The notes beneath the pieces were generated by a model that was given only the letters and a program-made list of their open reading frames with translations, did no database searches and was not told the origin of the DNA. From contig JBITNC010000001.1 in NCBI GenBank assembly GCA_050084985.1, positions 184,140,001-184,204,000 on the forward strand: 64,000 nucleotides of DNA, written 5' to 3'. Of this stretch, positions 12,615 to 25,062 are shown piece by piece; position 1 is the first letter of the stretch; every line of letters begins with the position of its first letter. The DNA is from Nageia nagi (lineage: Eukaryota > Pinophyta). Made by a program: the position numbers and the translations under genes.

Positions 12615-14597
12615 ATGGATCTTAACATAGATAACCCTATAATATCCAAATCCAAAGTATAATTTTTGGATGGTAGGAGAAGTCTTTGAATTAATCCTGC
12701 ATTATCTATTCAAATCCCTCCTCCTAGGACCATATGGGATTATAAATATTTAAATTCTAGTAAATGAATGTCCATTATTGGAGATACCCTTAATCTATAT
12801 GCTATTCTTGATCCTAACAACTTGGATAATTTGGCTCCTTATCTAGAACCTTTTGATGATGATGAACTTTCTGATCTTGATAGGATTCCTTATAATGATT
12901 GGTCCATTCAATAGGTATTATTTGATAAGGAAAGGCTACAATGTTTTGTTTGTAATAATGCTCCTATTGTGGTGAAACTTCTTATAGATGCCAATTTACT
13001 TGATAACTAGTTGGAAACTATAGAATTTGAAGATAGCTTATTCTATTATGAGCAATCATCAAAACATCTCTAGCCTATACATGAAATGTATGATGTGGGT
13101 GACATGATCAACTATCACCATGACATAGGCTGCATAGATCCTAATGGAGCAGAGTATGAATAGAAGCTTGATGCTAAGTTAGAATAGCCACTATATGAAG
13201 ATGATGTTTTTGACAATGATGACCAATCAAAACCTGAAGATGAGGATGATGAATCTTATAGAAATTTGATCCTTAATCCATATTACTTCAATCGAGAGAA
13301 GAAAGGTAAGGGTCAAGTTATTTTACCTTATGATAAAAGTAAAACTCTCATTAAGTAGCAACTTACTAAAGTTATTAGAGAAGCCTTTAATTTATGACCA
13401 ACTTGGACTCTCGAGGAGCATGAGATGAAAGTAGGTATCATTATGGATATCCAAGAAAATACTGATTGGTATAAACAACCTCCATATGAATAATTGGAAA
13501 TCGTAATAGGGGTAGTGCATGAAATTGATTAGGATAGGGTTAATCATACTAATGAGTTTGTTATTTTGAAACATATTCCACTTCAAACATTAAATAATGC
13601 ACAACAACCTCCTCCTTCCTAACCACCATCACCAAAGACCAATGTAGGGTTTAACAACATTATGAGTAGTGAGGATGATTTCCTTTCATATTTAAAAAGA
13701 CCCTTCATTGCTAAGATTCTTGCCAAAATAATCTCTGGGAAAAAGAGTGTCAAATTTACCAAGTTTGATGGTATGTAGGATCCTAGGATGCAAGTTCATA
13801 AATTTCATGAAGAAGCTATTGAATATATGCATGATCAAGATTTGTTTGCTAAGTTGTTTTCTTATAGTTTGAAAGTTGAGGCTCTCAAATGGCACTTTTG
13901 GCTTCCCATAAGCAACATTTATAGGTATGAGTATTTTATTCAGATATTTTTGCATGATTATTGTTATAACATTACTGAGAAGGTTTATGTTAAGGACTTG
14001 TGTAAAATTAAATAAATCCCTAACCAATTAGTGAAGGATTTTGTAAATATATGGAAACAAAATGCTCATAAACTCACCATGCATGAACATTAACTCAAGC
14101 ATATTTTTTTGGATGGTCTCTTGCCTATATATAAGCAATTTATCATCTCTAATCATTATATGTCTTTAGGATATATGATTGACACTGTTACTAAAAAGGA
14201 ACCATGCATTAAAAATTTGAGTGTTATGAAACATGTTGAGCATACTTCACCTACAATACCTATTACTAAAAATCAACCCAAGGTTGAAGCAAATCATGTT
14301 GCTATCAAAAAATGAGGTAGTTCCCCATGCAAACATACTTGCCAATATACTCCTTTGACTAATACTATTAATAATATTCTAAATATATTATTAGATGAGG
14401 AACTAATTGAATTTCCTCCTATTGTTGAACCTAAGTTTACTAATGGTGTACTTAAAAACTTTCACTATGAGGAATTTTGTAATTATCATAGGGTACTTGG
14501 TCATCTAACCCAAGATTGTAAGATACTTTGTAACCTTATACAAGATTTCATTGATAATAAAGTAATCAATATGGATCAACAACCAACATATAAATAG
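12615..14597 (+). pseudogene. gypsy (Tat-type) gag, one frame broken by stops
   Basis: From the ATG at 12615 a single reading frame continues to 14597 without a frameshift but with about 17 in-frame stops, mostly TAG/TAA/TGA where Gln or Trp would fit. The N-terminal half is acidic (around 13190-13260). The core gag domain is at 13680-14140: KFTKFDGM, a stop where Trp/Gln is expected, DPRMQVHKFHEEA, LFAKLFSYSLKVEALKWHF, VKDFVNIWKQNAHKL and FLDGLLPIYKQF. A C-terminal CNYHRVLGHLTQDC motif (near 14490) matches the segment that follows gag in Tat elements. It would have formed the virus-like particle. No pol follows. Confidence 0.85.
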
Positions 14598-14599
14598 GA

Positions 14600-15500
14600 C
14601 CTATACATTAGGATAATACACAGCTAGGGGTATTCAATAATCCCCTACCATCTTTACAATCTTAAGGGTGCATGGGTATAATAAATATTTCTCATAATTT
14701 ACATTCTTTTTTGGATAATACTCATGCATTTAGAAATCCTCCTCCAAATAGGAAGAAGAATAGAATCAAAAGACATGGTGCCAATGGTGTGCATTCTTGC
14801 TTTCATAGCACCAATGGTGTGGGGATGACTAGTACAAAAGTGCCTCTTTTTTTCCTACCTCTATAAAGTGTTTTTGGGTGGAAAAAACTCCCCAGGTACA
14901 TAAAGTTATTCCTTTATCTCTTTTTGACATCATAATAAGTGTATATTAGTAGCTAGGTTATTTTTGATGTATTTTTGTTTTCCTATTCTATGTATTCACT
15001 AGTCCAATGCTTTTTATTCTTTGTATCAGTCTTTTCTTTCTATGTCTGTAATCTAGGGATCCAACTCCTTTCTGTGCATGATGCTAATGCCCTATTATCT
15101 TTGTGTCAGGGTGCTAATGTCATGAGTTTCCTAGAATAGAATGTTTAAAATCCACTCTTTATTATTCTAAACCATGTTCCCTAGCCTCTAGGTGGATCTT
15201 GGGTATTGTGCCATGATATTTATGCTCACATACACCCTCCTAACCTTTTTTGATTTCTCCAAGGTATCTTGGATCCTTCAAGGGTTGTGTTATTTCAATT
15301 TGTGTGTCTATATTATGATCATTATCAGTTGTACATAACATAATGTGTGTGTGCTTAGCATATTTTACTATTAATGAGTTAGTTTTTAGAGTTCATTATG
15401 CTTGTATGTGTGTCCAATGTAAACCATTTAAAAATAACACAAAGATAAAAAACATAGAGTATTGAGTCTGCCAAATGGGTCATATATATATATCTCAAAC
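14600..15500. other. Internal gypsy sequence without recognisable gene
   Basis: Where protease and RT would be expected there is only anonymous sequence with stops in all frames. No D[ST]G, YxDD or integrase motif was found on either strand. Confidence 0.5.
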
Positions 15501-15779
15501 ATCAAAATTTGGTACAAAATAGGTATACTTGGGCCTTAGCCCTACATCATCCACCCCTATGGGTGGGCACTAGTACCACTACTAGATGTCTCACTTCTAG
15601 AGTGTACCCTCCTACCACTACCACTAGCTCCAGATATAGAGACTCCACTCGAGATATCACTTGCTGTGAGTCCATGAGTCTCCAAAAGCGTCTTGGTCCT
15701 TGTATACTTGGCTTGTAATCTAGATATCTCTAAGTATTACACTATAATATAATCATGTTGAATTTATAGGAATGACCAT

Positions 15780-17290
15780 TACTGATCTGGTGGGGGCATG
15801 GTGAGCTTATCTTAGAGACCCTTCACTATTTGATAAAGTGAAGCCACCTCTACATCCTATGTCACAAGTGTAGACCTCACCATAGCTAACTCCACCTCCA
15901 TTAGCTAGAGACATGTCATCTCAACCTCCATTGGCCTTAGTCTAGCTATCTTAGCCTCCATAGTTGATACCTATGCATTTGACACCCCTATCATATCATA
16001 CATAATGCTAGTTAGTCTCTCATTAGCTACATTTAAAATTTTGAAAATCATGAAGCACTATGAGAAGAATATTTCTTACCTGGAGTGGGGGCAATTGTTG
16101 CTAGCACCTTTAATACCCTTATTGGTGGAGGCCCATCATAGATGAGATCATATACATTCATCTAATCATCCTCCTTTGATGGTAGGTTTTCCACATCATC
16201 ACTCTCACTATTCAACTCTTTTAGGCATAAAGAGCCTAGATGCATAGCTATCCACCATGCTACATAACTGAGGCCAACCTTGAAAGCCATGGCTAACACC
16301 ACAATAACATCCTCTACTGGTAGCTATAGCCACCCTATCATCCACACTAGCATATCTTGAGTACCATCAAGAATGTCTCTCTCCACTATGTATTAATGGT
16401 ACATTGGGGGTACTATTGGAATTGGTTGCTATATCCCAAACTATCTCAACACTTGCTTTGGATGATATGGATCCATTATCTTCTACTAGGTCTTAAAGAA
16501 GTGGGTTTACCTCACCCATGCCAAATGATGAGCATCCCCATGCCACACATAATTAGTGTAGCACACCCATATTATGTTTATCTCTTGGGGGTCATCAATG
16601 TCTCTCCTCCTTGTCTCCATGGATCGAGGAGGCCTATATCTACCTAATGGGCTAGTTCAACATGTTAAGGCCACATATGTTGGGTCATCTCTCACCCTTT
16701 ATAGTCCCACTAGCCTAATAACTAAGATGTGCTCATACTGACTTTATCAACATTGATGAATGAATACAAATCCTTGTAAAGCTATGCTAGTACTACTGGC
16801 CCCCACATGAACTATCACCTTCGAGCATATATCTCTTGTAGTATCTATTTTATCCTAAGAGAAAAAGTTGAATGGCCTTTATCAAGACATAAATAAGTAG
16901 TAATAATAGCTACCACATGTAGCCTTAGATGTATCCCTACTCTGAAAAACCTACAACCCTATGTAAGTCACACCATTTAATGATCCTAGTCATGGTCATC
17001 TAATCTAGTCAACCATATATGTTCAACCCCATGAGTGTTATCATCCCCCATATCATGATGATATATCATGCCACCCATAATGGGTATACCCTAGATCTGG
17101 TACACATCCTTTAGAGTTAGTATCATTTCATGAGTGGGAAGGTGAAATGAGTAGCAATCCTAATCCCATCTCTCAACCAATGCAATGAGAAAAGGTGTAT
17201 CCACCTATATTGTCCCTATGTATGCAAGCTCACCTAACATGGCTAGGATTTAAAATATCATTTTATAGTGCATACTTTTCTATGATATAC
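15780..17290 (-). pseudogene. Plant mobile domain (PMD, MAIN-like) gene, antisense inside gypsy element, decayed
   Basis: Reading minus from 17290: AMLGELAYIGTI, DTPFLIALVERWD, YSFHLPTHEMILTLKDVYQI and GIPIMGG, the ordered N-terminal signature of the PMD family (aspartate, LxxALVERW, FHLPxxEMTxTLxDV, LGLPxxG). Further on, HVVAIITTYLCLDK, FMWGPVVLA.LYKDLY (about 16800) and a region near 16480 resembling the DRVxRQFG segment keep the family order. After it, 16000-15780 reads METKIARLRPMEVEM-type heptads (seen as MEAKIARLRPMEVEM), a likely coiled coil. Many stops interrupt it. PMD proteins are plant nuclear proteins, and transposon-borne versions are known in Ty3/gypsy and Mutator-like elements. 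Its function in the element is unknown. Confidence 0.8.
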
Positions 17291-17299
17291 AAATAAATA

Positions 17300-18270
17300 A
17301 ATTAGATTATGAATACTTAATCTTAGCCATTTGGTAGGGTAAAAATTTATCTTCAAAAAGGTTATTTCTAAGCAACCACAGGCCCATGATATTTGCAAGA
17401 TTTGGTAACATATGAAGGCATGGCTTGATTAGACAACTTTCTCTACTTATTTCATGATGCCAGTAATGTATTGACATTAGGGCATTTATGATGTACCAAT
17501 CCATGAGATACTCAAATGATTAAAAACCCTCTTGTACTTATCCTTAATTATACCTTTCTAGCATGAGGATTGATACTAAAATTATGCTTCCATTGCAAGG
17601 TACAAATATTTTTCTTTTTTATCTTCATTTGAAATTATTAAGCATGTTAATTTCACATTTGGAAAGGTTGATATTTGTTAACAAGAATTGATACATGCCA
17701 AATGAATAAATTGGCATGTATTGGTTGGCCTACGGTCAGCATGGAGAAATATGTAGAATGATGGGGCATTATCTACCCTTCTAGAATTCACTCTACATTA
17801 TATGCTACATTTCTCACAACTTTGAATAACTTTATTATCCTCTAAGTGTTGGCAATTCATGATTATCACCTAGATGATGACATGATGATGTGGTGAATTT
17901 GGGCTTCATGCATGTCGCAAGATGGCTTCCTTACCCCCTTTTTAGCATCAGCTAGGGCCAATCTCATATTCAACTACAAGTATGATGAATCAATAGAATT
18001 TGGATAATAGTAGTCAATATAATTTTATTTTAGCCAAATTCAAGGAATCTTATGATTTAAACAACATGGAAGACCATCCACATGGTGTTGGTGGCATACA
18101 TTAACTTATTTTTAGGGCATCAATGACATACATCCTTCATGCAGAATTAAACTCAAGCTTCCAAACATTTACAAGTTTGAATATTAGGAAGTTCATCATT
18201 ATAGCTTAGTATATTATAATATATTATATTTATTTCATCTTTATTTTGCATTGCTAGTGTATTTAGATTA
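17300..18270. other. Internal gypsy sequence, no gene assigned
   Basis: One 65-codon open frame on minus (17504-17307) lies directly upstream of the PMD remnant and may be its leader or N-terminus. It shows no family motif. The rest is anonymous. Confidence 0.35.
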
Positions 18271-18280
18271 TGTACATCAA

Positions 18281-18810
18281 AACACATGATCATCAATGGC
18301 TAATGATATGGCTAGTGAGAGCTCACTCACTTAAAAGTAAATTGGTGATGTAGTTGTGAGCAATTTTTTGACATTGGATCATCTCCAATGGATGATACAT
18401 TTTACTATGTTTCCACATGAGTTTTTCTTTGAACCCATCTCAAGCATACTATCTTTGGATCCTATACATAAAAATGCATGATTGCTAATGGCCAAAGATA
18501 CAGTTAGTGAGAGTTCACTTACTTAAAAGTAAACCAATGATGCAATCATAAGCAATTTGTTGACATTGGATCATATCTAATGGAAGATACATTTTTCTAT
18601 GTATCCACATGGTTTTTGCTTTGAACCCATCTAAAGAATACTATCTTCAGATCATAGACATACAAATGTATGATCATCGATGGCTATTGATACAATTAGT
18701 GAGAGTTCACTCACTTAAAAGATAAATCAATGATGTAACCATAAGCAATATGTTGACATTGGATCATCTCCAATGGATGAAACAACTTACTGTGTATCCA
18801 TCATTGTTTT
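18281..18810 (+). repeat. Tandem repeat, ~192 bp unit, about 2.8 copies
   Basis: Units begin near 18281, 18473 and 18665. Each contains ATGATCATC.ATGGC, AGTGAGAG.TCACT.ACTTAAAAG, GTTGACATTGGATCAT and CTATGT.TCCACATG. The third unit is incomplete. Tandem repeats in the 3' untranslated region, as here just before the right LTR, are common in Tat elements. Confidence 0.85.
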
Positions 18811-19340
18811 ATGACTAACATTTCATTGCAAGTAGGTAGATCTAGCAAAAATAGAACAAAATTATAGTCAAAACCAAGGTGCCAACATCATGCTCACAAT
18901 CTATTGGGCCATTAGTGTCATACCATTGATTATTATTTCCACTCATCCAAACTATCACCTCTCTATTTCATGACATGAACTTAAGTACATCAGCTTCCTA
19001 AGTATCAAACATAATGAAATGACTAGATTCATGATTGAAATAGTATAAGTGATTTAAATCATATCTTCCATCTCCAGTGTTTGATATAGATTTTTATAGT
19101 CATCCAAACATCATCCAAATAGTATTCCTAAAGGCATTTTCTTTAGTAGCTTTTGCTTTGGCTACTTCATTCAAGGATCTTTCCTAAGGCACCCAAGCCA
19201 AAAGGGGGGTAACACAAGGTCCCTTAATATCAACTATTCATCTTCAGCAAAAGACAACATCAATAAAAAGATAAAATAATTTTCTTCTATATCTTGGCTA
19301 CACCTTTTCTTTGGACATGTAATTTCATTAATTCAATCAC
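18811..19340. other. 3' untranslated part of nested gypsy element
   Basis: No coding signal on either strand. The stretch lies between the tandem repeat and the polypurine tract. Confidence 0.5.
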
Positions 19341-19345
19341 ACATC

Positions 19346-19359
19346 CAAAGAGGGGCAAA
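19346..19359 (+). other. Polypurine tract of nested gypsy element
   Basis: CAAAGAGGGGCAAA directly precedes the right LTR's TG. The core AAAGAGGGGCA is shared with the tract of the larger gypsy element (29248-29259, minus), tying the two to the same lineage. Confidence 0.8.
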
Positions 19360-20030
19360 TGTAGATGCCTCAAAATGAACCTTTATGTATTTAATAAATC
19401 ATTTTAATCTCTTAATAATGTATTATTTAAAAAGGGATTTAAAATGTATAAAAGAGGTGTAGGCCATATATTTGACCCTTGTGGATTATACAAGGGGTCA
19501 AATATTTAATAAAAGCATCCCTATATAAAGGCATTAAATACATACAAAGATGGAGGATGGGATTATCATCAAGAGGAAACTAGATAAGGAGAAGATTACA
19601 ATAGACTTAAGGCTTCTAGCAATTGAAGATCAGATAGAGAATCAAGGATTCAAACATCATTCGTAAAGAAAACCTTTGCAAGGTCTTATTATTTGTAAAA
19701 AGTGAATCTCTTATCTCAAATATTATCATACTTTTGTTATATTTATAAATCATTTATTTGCTTATCATTTCATCTTTCATTGCATCTTTAATTTGATTAT
19801 TAACATGATGTTGAAGGTGTACTATTAGCAGGGCATTGACATCATACTAGTGTGTATGATATCACATGTACCTTTCCTTGATTAATTGAATATGCATGTT
19901 AATGAAATGAACTTGTATGTTTAATCATATATTGTCATATTCTCACTTTATGTCAACTAACTAATAGACCAAATAGTGCATGTGTTAATTCCTCAAAATA
20001 ATTACACTATCACATTATTTAGGGTCTACA
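19360..20030 (+). repeat. Right (3') LTR of nested gypsy element
   Basis: Starts TGTAGATGCC, ends TTTAGGGTCTACA, 671 bp like its partner at 11776-12446. The TATA-like element reads TGTATAAAAG (19445-19454). Immediately after it the copia sequence resumes. Confidence 0.93.
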
Positions 20031-20035
20031 AATAC

Positions 20036-21795
20036 TCTCCCCCTCTATCACTTCTTACACATGTAATTTTATGATCCTCTCATTCTCAACCAACTCATTG
20101 AACTCCTTAAAATACCCAAATGCCTCATCTTTATGTTTGATAAAATAAACCCAACACATTCTACTAAAATCATCAAATAAAAGAGAGGAAATAAGAATCT
20201 ATACCAAGATTCTTTGATTGCATTGGTCCACATAAATTAATATGAACCAACTATAATGGGAATGAGGTCCTCCATTCTTTCCCATGATCAAATTTTTATC
20301 TTTTTTGCTTTCCCAAAAATCAATATTTAGAAATAGATTTAGGATCTTCAATAAGAGGCAAACCATGAACAAGATCATGAGATAACTTCAAGCTATTAAA
20401 ATTCAAGTGGACAAATCTGATATGCCACATCCAAGACATGTCATTTAGAGGCCACATTTGTAATAATAATACCCTCTTTATCTTCAAGCTTTAATGGAAA
20501 TAACCAATTGGAATTCATGTGAATAGTAGTAACATGCTTATTCCCATGATTAATGTCAATCATTACATATTTTTCATCCTCAAAAACTAACTCATAGTTA
20601 TTCTCCATAATCTACCTAGTGTTAAGAAAATTGTGAGCCATATCTAAAGTGTGATAAACATCATTCACCTTATTCATTCCATGCTTGGTAGGCACCACAA
20701 GCATGCCTTTACTAGACACTTCTATTGCATAATTTTTTTAAAGCTTAATTCTTGACCTATAGGATTGATCAATTGAAGAGAGAAGCTCCCCTTTTTGAGT
20801 CATATGGTTGGAGCTACTAGTGTCCAAAAAACAAGTTTATTCACATTTTAATTTAGCTACATTAGTTATCTCATCCATGGAAAGAAATAGAGTTTCACCA
20901 TACTCTTATTCCTCTCCATAATTGGCTTCTCTTCCTTCACCACTATCTGCTTGTTTGGCTCTACACTCCCTCTTAGAATGCCCATATTTGTTACAATTAA
21001 ATTATTGAGCATTACTCTTATCACTATTACCTCTACATCTTCCTCTTGAGTTTTAAGAGCCTCATATTACTCTACCTCATCCTTTTCTTCTACCTCTTCT
21101 ACTTTCTTGCCCATTTGAGCTTCATTCACCTTCTTTTGCAGTAAAGGCTTTCTTATCCTTACTAGACTGAATTGGCTCATCATCTAGCCTATCTTCATGT
21201 GACATGAGAGAGAATATGAGAGACTTATTATCCATTTGGTAGAGGTATTTATTCTCCTCCAAACTCATAATAATGTGATTCCACTTCTTAGTAAGAGATC
21301 TCAAAATTTTCTTAATAACCATTACATTTCCCAAGTTCTCTCTAAGAGTAGACATTTTGTTTACAATATCCTTCACTTTAATATAGTAATCTAAAGCTTT
21401 CTCAATCTCCTTTATCTTGACAGTTTCAAATTATTTCCTTAAAGTCTAAAACTTCACCTCTTTTACTTGGTCACTCCCTTATAATCCTTTTGTCAAAATT
21501 GTCTAAGCATATTTGGCTATCTTACAACCTGTAATTTTGGGAAAAATAATGCTCCTATCAAGAGCTTCTTAGAGGTGAGATAAGAAAAGAGAGTTCTTGC
21601 TCCTATATTACTTCTTGGCCTTCTTATCATATACTAAAAAGTGATCCAATCTACTAGTTCTATGTAGCCATCATAAATAATACCCCACAAATCTTTTCCT
21701 ATGAGAAAATTTTGTATCTTAATGCTTTAGTACTCATAGTTATTGCCATCAAACTTTGGAGAAGGAATAGATAATGATCTTGTGTTGCTAACCAT
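20036..21795 (-). pseudogene. copia copy B: gag, protease and integrase N-terminal part, decayed
   Basis: Start ATG at 21795 (MVSNTRS), homologous to copy A's start. A gag helical domain at 21376-21122 includes LRSLTKKWNHIIMSLEE and LMSHEDRLDDEP. Zinc-knuckle, protease and GAG-pre-integrase remnants follow leftward, and the integrase core is cut at 20036 by the gypsy LTR. The protein resumes at 11775. Multiple stops make it non-functional. Confidence 0.88.
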
Positions 21796-21889
21796 TATAA
21801 TTATAAAAAAATAAAACAAGACTCTACATGTAACCTTTGCAATTTCTAGAAGCCACAAGCTTTCTCAAACCCAACTAAGATCCAACAAA

Positions 21890-21901
21890 GCTCTGATACC
21901 A
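21890..21901 (-). other. Primer-binding site of copia copy B
   Basis: Minus reads TGGTATCAGAGC, identical to copy A's initiator-Met PBS, two bases from the LTR. Confidence 0.93.
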
Positions 21902-21903
21902 AA

Positions 21904-22427
21904 TGAGGAATTCAAAAGAATTAAAATAAATAAAATTAGAGCTATAATGTAAATAATAATAGTAGAACTGGATAGGAATAAGTTATATTAATGCAAAAAT
22001 GAATTTACAATATGAAGTTCAATAATGAAGCTTCATACACTTTTCAATGGTAAGAGTTATATTAAATTGAATGAGGATAATACAAATAAAGAGTAATCAA
22101 ATCTAGACTAAGTTACAAGCATTTTAAAAATCTAGTAACTAAAGATAACAACTTTTACACATGTCAAATATGCTAGGGAAAGCTAGAAGAAGAAAATAAA
22201 TTGAATAAAAATGCCAAAACATAGCTTAGGAATGATGACTTTTGAGGCACTTTTAATTTGGGCTTAACTGCTAGGTTGCAAATTGGGTGCCTAAGTCTAT
22301 TTGATTGGGTGTAGAATAGTTGACACATTTGGGGGATGGTTGGCTATCCAATTTGCAAGAAACTGGTTGAGTAATAAATTTATAAAATATTAAATGTTGC
22401 CTTTGGATAAGTGTTGAGTTTCCAATG
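21904..22427 (-). repeat. 5' LTR of copia copy B
   Basis: Aligns over its full length with copy A's LTR (3896-4432), with scattered substitutions and small indels. Its distal half matches the truncated 3' LTR at 9101-9360. The right edge is approximate because the terminal CA is mutated (GTTTCCAATG). Confidence 0.85.
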
Positions 22428-22875
22428 TAACCCTCACCACTAACCCTAACCACTAACCACTATCCCTATCCCTACCCCTACCCCTAACCAAGTTAACCCT
22501 AATTACCTTAACAATAACCCCATATAATTAATATAATTTAATAAATTTAACACTAACCTTATATAATTAATACCTTAATTTTAATATAATTTTATAAAAA
22601 ATTAAGTTTATAAAAATTTAAATTATTTTGATCCCAACCATGTTAGTCTATGATAGGTTGAGGCCCCTCTTACTTGCATTAATGAGCTTTGTATATATTT
22701 TATAAATTAAGAAGCACTAGTGTACATTAAGATAATTATATATAGGTGATATGATAAGTTTGATTTGATGAACTATGATAATTTTAACCCTAACCCTAAC
22801 CTTAACCCTAACCACGACTGACCCTAACTATTAACCCTAATAATAAACACTACTAACCCTAACCCTAATACCTTT
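22428..22875. repeat. Telomere-like (CCCTAA) blocks flanking copy B, duplicate of 4432-4842
   Basis: Blocks at 22430-22503 and 22785-22871 again sandwich the same AT-rich spacer seen at 4486-4752 (TATAATTAATA, GTCTATGATAGGTTGAGG, GAGCTTTGTATATATTTTATAAATT). The match lies outside the LTR. Either the copia insertion and its flank were duplicated together, or two insertions hit copies of one dispersed repeat. Confidence 0.75.
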
Positions 22876-25060
22876 TATTCTTGTAGAATCACACTCTGAG
22901 AGGGCTAATATTCTTTATATTATTTATTGTTTCATTTATTCATTCATTTCATAATAAAAACCCTTCTTTAATTACCACTCATTATTCCCTTTTCTTTCAT
23001 TTGTAAATATTTGCATGTATTTAATCCTCACTTAAGATTCTTATATATTCTCAGGTCATATTTGTATTACTAGGTCTTAGTAAGAAGGGAGTAATTAAAA
23101 ATTATCATTTTGTTACAAAGTAGGTGTTGTTCATGCATATTTTAATGAGTTATATTTGAGATATGTGTAATAGGCATAAGATGAAGAAGTCTCCATTTTG
23201 TAATATCAACTAAGTCATTTTCAAGATTTGTCTAAGTCAAAATTTGGGCCTTATTTTCAAGTATTATTATTATTATATGTATATAGAGTGTGTGTATGTC
23301 TAAGTCAAGTTTGGGTGCTATTTCAAGTTTTGTTACTTAGGTTCAATTTTATATAATTTGGGGGTTATTTTCAAGCATTATCATTAGAGTCAAGTTTAAT
23401 AAGGCCTATGAAAATCCAAAGGTGATGTCATACTTTTTGATGGAAATCAGTGGGCTCTAGATAACTTAGTTGGTAGCTGGTCCCAATAGTTCTTCATGGT
23501 GGGAGTTATTCACTACTCCATATTCAACAAACCCTACTAATTTTAAGTAATGATATCACACCTTTTTGGAAAAATCAATGGGCAATAAACATCTCAGGTT
23601 CTAGCAATACCTATTGATGTGTAACAAGACCCACCAAGGGGAAGTGAGCATTGCAAGAAGAGAGGAACACCCAGGTCCACTCAATCAAGAATGTATGACC
23701 CTTGAGACTCTACCAACATGTTAAATGCAACTCATTTCCACATTGTAGTAGTAGTTTAATCTCAGGTTTGAATGATCACATCTTCCTTCACCCTTAAAGT
23801 AGTCATCACTAGAACTATAGAGAAGCATTTAATGATCATTGAGAGTTGTTAGGTCACTAACTAATCAATTAGCCTAATTGTATACATAGAAAAGGTAAAC
23901 CATACCTCATAAATATAAAAATAGTTCATATGTTCCATGGTAAATATATAAAGGATGATTGGTAGTTGGATTGGTACATGATTGAAGGTCTAAAAATTCC
24001 AAAAATCAATGTTACATCGAGACCATAATCCATAATCAATTCTAGTTGTACATTTTTTTGTACATGATTGTAAGTACTTAGTTTCATTAGTTCTTAGTCA
24101 ATATGGTAGTTGTAGGTATTTATGGTGGACAACCACCCATTTTGTAAATAGAACATTATAAATAGTGTACTATTAGAAGTCTAAAAGGTCAAACATTTTA
24201 GCAAAGTTACCTAGTGTGAGAAGTATTTTCATATTTCAAAATGTAATATAATGGTATTTTTCCCTCTATAATTTGTGGTTGTTATCTTATTTTGTAATAA
24301 TTATGTAGAAAGCATTTTCCTAAATTATGGCTATGTATTGCAATTACAAGACCCCAAGAGTAAGTTAGTTATTCTATTCTTAGTCTTGGCAATGGATTAC
24401 TACCTGTGTGATGATGCTTAGGCTAATTAGTTCTAATTTTCTTTCTCTAGTGTATATTTTGATTTCTTTACTATTAATCTTTACCTCTTTCATCTCTTTC
24501 CAATCATTTTTGACCTCTTTCCTAGATAGAAACCAACCTATAACTTGGATATTGAGCAAAAAAACCCCATGATTTTATTGTCCCACCACCTTCTTCTCTT
24601 TTAAGAACCCTACTATTATAGGCAATGGAGAACTATACTAGACCAAACCTTTAGGTTACATTATACTAATCAATAGTAGAAATATTTATTTTTGGCATGC
24701 TTGATGGGACATGAGCAAAGATCCATATCATTTAGGTATAAATCAACTAGATAGCTATGTTTGGTAAGCTATCACCCTTTTTATTCAAATATTATAAGGC
24801 TTCTTTAAACCTTATTGGAAACTCTATTGTTATACCAATCATATTTTTGAACCCTAGCACCTCTAGTTTGTAGATTTACTAGAAGTGGTGCCAAAAATTC
24901 TTCCCAATAACCTAGATTTCAAGAGCTATTAATTCCTTAAAGGGGACTAAGAAAAAGATTTTTTATATTCTCTCTCCTCAAATTCCTTTGAGAGCCATTC
25001 TATTAACAACTACATTTGATTCAATCTAGCAAAATCATTCACCTCACACAACTAGTTCAA
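22876..25060. other. Spacer / possible 5' region of a gypsy element
   Basis: No gene seen. A possible weak primer-binding site, TGGTGCC, occurs at about 24886, before the gag at 25063. The sequence between might include an LTR, but no second copy exists in the window to prove it. Confidence 0.3.
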
Positions 25061-25062
25061 AC

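Larger units (their letters stand above)
11776..20030 (+). mobile_element. Ty3/gypsy Tat-type element, non-autonomous, nested in copia copy B
   Basis: Bounded by two 671 bp direct LTRs, both running TGTAGAT...GTCTACA. Internal order on plus: gag (12615-14597), an anonymous stretch, an antisense plant-mobile-domain gene (about 17290-15780, minus), a three-unit tandem repeat (18281-18810) and a polypurine tract before the right LTR. I find no protease, RT, RNase H or integrase, so it would have depended on another element's enzymes. By eye the LTRs differ at roughly one position in ten, pointing to an old insertion that is still younger than copy B. Confidence 0.92.
9101..22427 (-). mobile_element. 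Ty1/copia LTR retrotransposon, copy B, split by a nested gypsy element
   Basis: Minus-strand element with a truncated 3' LTR (9101-9360), polypurine tract (9361-9376), RNase H and RT (9377-10900), integrase C-terminal part (10900-11775), then an 8.25 kb gypsy insertion (11776-20030), after which integrase, protease and gag resume (20036-21795), followed by PBS and 5' LTR (21904-22427). The resumed sequence matches copy A (2080 onward), which proves the interruption. The 3' LTR lacks roughly the first 300 bases present in the 5' LTR. Confidence 0.92.

Noticed and set aside
13692-14027. Minus-strand frame of 111 codons
   Set aside because: Shadow of the gypsy gag core on plus.
18281-18810. CRISPR-like array
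   Set aside because: Units are contiguous 192 bp copies without spacers, inside an LTR retrotransposon of a plant genome.
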